Assembly (NCBI RefSeq): GCF_016786255.1
Contig: NZ_JADMKT010000067.1
Span: 1 to 64,000, forward strand
Source of the DNA: Robertkochia sediminum
Lineage (GTDB): Bacteria; Bacteroidota; Bacteroidia; Flavobacteriales; Flavobacteriaceae
Direction of reading: 5' to 3'
Length of the DNA: 64,000 bases
Part shown: piece by piece, positions 62,585 to 64,000 of the stretch
Layout of the letters: each line of letters begins with the position of its first letter
Numbering within the stretch: position 1 is the stretch's first letter
Translations under genes and position numbers: made by a program
The notes under the pieces: model-generated
What the model saw: only the letters and a program-made list of their open reading frames with translations
Databases searched by the model: none
What the model was told of the DNA's origin: nothing

Positions 62585-63136
62585 ATGACAGGTAGTAGGG
62601 CAGCAACAAGATACGCCAAGGCAGTTTTAGGGTACGCTCAGGAGCAGGGGCTTTTAGCATCTGTGCAGAGCGATATGCTTAAGATCGTTAAGGTGATCGA
62701 GGAAAACGAAGAGCTTAAGGCTTTTATAGAAAGTCCGGTGATCAAGGCCGAGCTAAAAAGTGGTGTACTCAGAGAGATCTTCGCAGATCTTAGTGATGCC
62801 AGCCATAAACTTATGGCTTTGCTTTTGGAAAATAAACGTGTTGAACTTCTCGGTATGGTAGCTGAGAAATTCACTGTGCTTTACGACGAGCTGGAAGGAA
62901 AACAAAATGCTATGGTGACTACTGCAGTTCCATTAACTAAAGAGTTAGAGGCTAAAGTACTTGCTAAGGTACAGGAACTTACCGGAAAAGATATTACCCT
63001 TGAGAACGTAATAGACGAAGCCATTATTGGCGGATTCGTGCTTAGGGTTGGAGATATGCAGTACGATGCGAGTATTGCGAATAAATTAAACAATCTTAAA
63101 AGAGACTTTATCAATAAAGCGGTAGTCTCTGCGTAA
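62585..63136 (+). CDS. atpH: ATP synthase F1 subunit delta
   Basis: 183 residues, all helix then beta. RAATRYAKAVLGYAQEQGLL is the N-terminal signature, ALLLENKRVELLGMVAEKF lies in the middle, and the C-terminal IIGGFVLRVGDMQYDASIAN with KLNNLKRDF is the conserved delta/OSCP end. It joins the b stalk to the top of F1. Eight bp after atpF. Confidence 0.94.
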   Translation: MTGSRAATRYAKAVLGYAQEQGLLASVQSDMLKIVKVIEENEELKAFIESPVIKAELKSGVLREIFADLSDASHKLMALLLENKRVELLGMVAEKFTVLYDELEGKQNAMVTTAVPLTKELEAKVLAKVQELTGKDITLENVIDEAIIGGFVLRVGDMQYDASIANKLNNLKRDFINKAVVSA

Positions 63137-63152
63137 CAATTAAAAAATGGAT

Positions 63153-63178
63153 GACCTTTAGCTTTCGGGCTTAAGGTC
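63153..63178 (+). other. Hairpin between atpH and atpA
   Basis: GACCTT (63153-63158) pairs with AAGGTC (63173-63178), and the inner AGC/GCT extends the stem after a T/T mismatch. There is no T run, so it is likely an intercistronic stability or translation hairpin rather than a terminator. Confidence 0.45.
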
Positions 63179-63201
63179 GAAAATCTAAATACTTAATTAA
63201 G

Positions 63202-64000
63202 ATGGCTGAAGTTAAAGCTGCTGAGGTATCAGCAATATTAAAAAAGCAACTATCAGGGTTTGAAGGAAAGGCTTCTTTGGATGAAGTTGGTACCGTTCTA
63301 ACTATCGGTGACGGTATTGCCCGTGTATTCGGACTGAACAACGTTCAATATGGAGAGCTTGTTGCTTTCGCTAACGGGATGGAAGGTATCGTACTTAACA
63401 TCGAGGAAGACAACGTAGGTGTCGTACTTCTCGGACCTTCAACTGAGGTAAAAGAAGGTGATACTGTAAAAAGAACTGAGCGTATTGCTTCCCTTAAAGT
63501 AGGAGAAGGAATGCTTGGACGGGTAGTGGATACCCTGGGTAACCCGATCGATGGAAAAGGGCCCATTACAGGAGATCTTTACGAAATGCCGCTGGAGCGT
63601 AAGGCTCCCGGGGTTATCTTCCGTCAGCCTGTAGATGAGCCACTTCAGACCGGTATTAAGTCGGTAGATGCCATGATCCCTGTAGGTCGTGGACAGCGTG
63701 AGCTTGTTATTGGTGACCGTCAGACCGGTAAAACTACCGTGTGTATCGACACCATCCTCAACCAAAAGGAGTTTTACGATGCAGGTGAGCCTGTATTCTG
63801 TATCTATGTAGCTATTGGGCAGAAAGCCTCAACTGTGGCTGGTATTGCTAAGACCCTTGAAGATAAGGGTGCTCTTGCGTATACCGTTATCGTAGCTGCA
63901 AACGCATCAGATCCTGCTCCAATGCAGGTGTATGCTCCATTCGCAGGTGCTGCGATCGGAGAGTACTTCAGAGATACTGGTCGTCCTGCACTTATCGTTT
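63202..64000 (+). CDS. atpA: ATP synthase F1 subunit alpha (3' partial)
   Basis: 266 complete codons are visible and the gene runs past the window end. N-terminal [20 protein letters not shown], the beta-barrel with [40 protein letters not shown], then the P-loop [20 protein letters not shown] and [19 protein letters not shown]. It is the non-catalytic nucleotide-binding subunit of F1, facing the cytoplasm. It continues the operon atpZ - DUF6168-like - atpB - atpE - atpF - atpH. Confidence 0.97.
   Translation, partial: MAEVKAAEVSAILKKQLSGFEGKASLDEVGTVLTIGDGIARVFGLNNVQYGELVAFANGMEGIVLNIEEDNVGVVLLGPSTEVKEGDTVKRTERIASLKVGEGMLGRVVDTLGNPIDGKGPITGDLYEMPLERKAPGVIFRQPVDEPLQTGIKSVDAMIPVGRGQRELVIGDRQTGKTTVCIDTILNQKEFYDAGEPVFCIYVAIGQKASTVAGIAKTLEDKGALAYTVIVAANASDPAPMQVYAPFAGAAIGEYFRDTGRPALIV

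Overview
The window looks like chromosomal DNA of a marine-type member of the Flavobacteriaceae (Bacteroidota). It carries type IX secretion and gliding genes (SprB-like adhesins with type B sorting ends, a PorP/SprF protein, SprE/PorW). Promoters fit the Bacteroidota pattern TTTG-N19-TAnnTTTG, Shine-Dalgarno sequences are mostly absent, and many families are ones known mainly from Flavobacteriia (DUF4837, DUF6341, DUF6427, DUF5687, DUF6909-like, DUF6168-like; these names are from memory).

Layout. 1-19.9 kb: three giant or large cell-surface proteins ending in the same type B sorting domain, one followed by an SprF-like protein. 20-32.4 kb: housekeeping genes: folB, tRNA-Cys, holB, pgk, a LysM lytic transglycosylase, a DUF4837 lipoprotein, tatA, an M23 peptidase, a GH3-family enzyme, cysQ, a DUF6909-like protein and a Wzz-like protein. 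32.5-36.4 kb: dTDP-rhamnose genes rfbB, rfbA, rfbC and rfbD. A small four-helix-bundle gene in an inverted-repeat element splits rfbA from rfbC, and rfbD has a frameshifted C-terminus. 36.4-44.5 kb: a strikingly AT-rich O-antigen cluster (flippase, glycosyltransferases, polymerase, ligase, acetyltransferase), probably horizontally acquired, followed by a sugar-phosphate transferase of normal base composition. 46-53.5 kb: purD, a second four-helix-bundle element, DUF6341/DUF6427/upp, DUF502, DUF4254 plus a glycosyltransferase, and a PaaE-like reductase. 53.5-57 kb: a PadR-type regulator with a perfect palindrome upstream and an ABC exporter. 57-64 kb: sprE, a bactofilin and the start of the F-type ATP synthase operon (atpZ, DUF6168-like, atpB, E, F, H, A; atpA runs off the end).

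Working together: the envelope genes form one theme. T9SS components and cargo adhesins (sprF, sprE, SprB-like proteins), O-antigen synthesis and cell-wall hydrolases all build or modify the cell surface. The T9SS type B proteins would be exported through the T9SS and displayed, probably as gliding or attachment adhesins.

The most unusual signal is a set of four or five intergenic elements with one architecture. Each has a degenerate G-rich array of 7-9 bp units on the left and an inverted, often perfect, array of the same unit length on the right. Two of them enclose a free-standing four-helix-bundle (S23/IVS, Avd-like) gene and two or three have only a short spacer. The unit sequence differs at every locus. 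I know of no described element of this kind.
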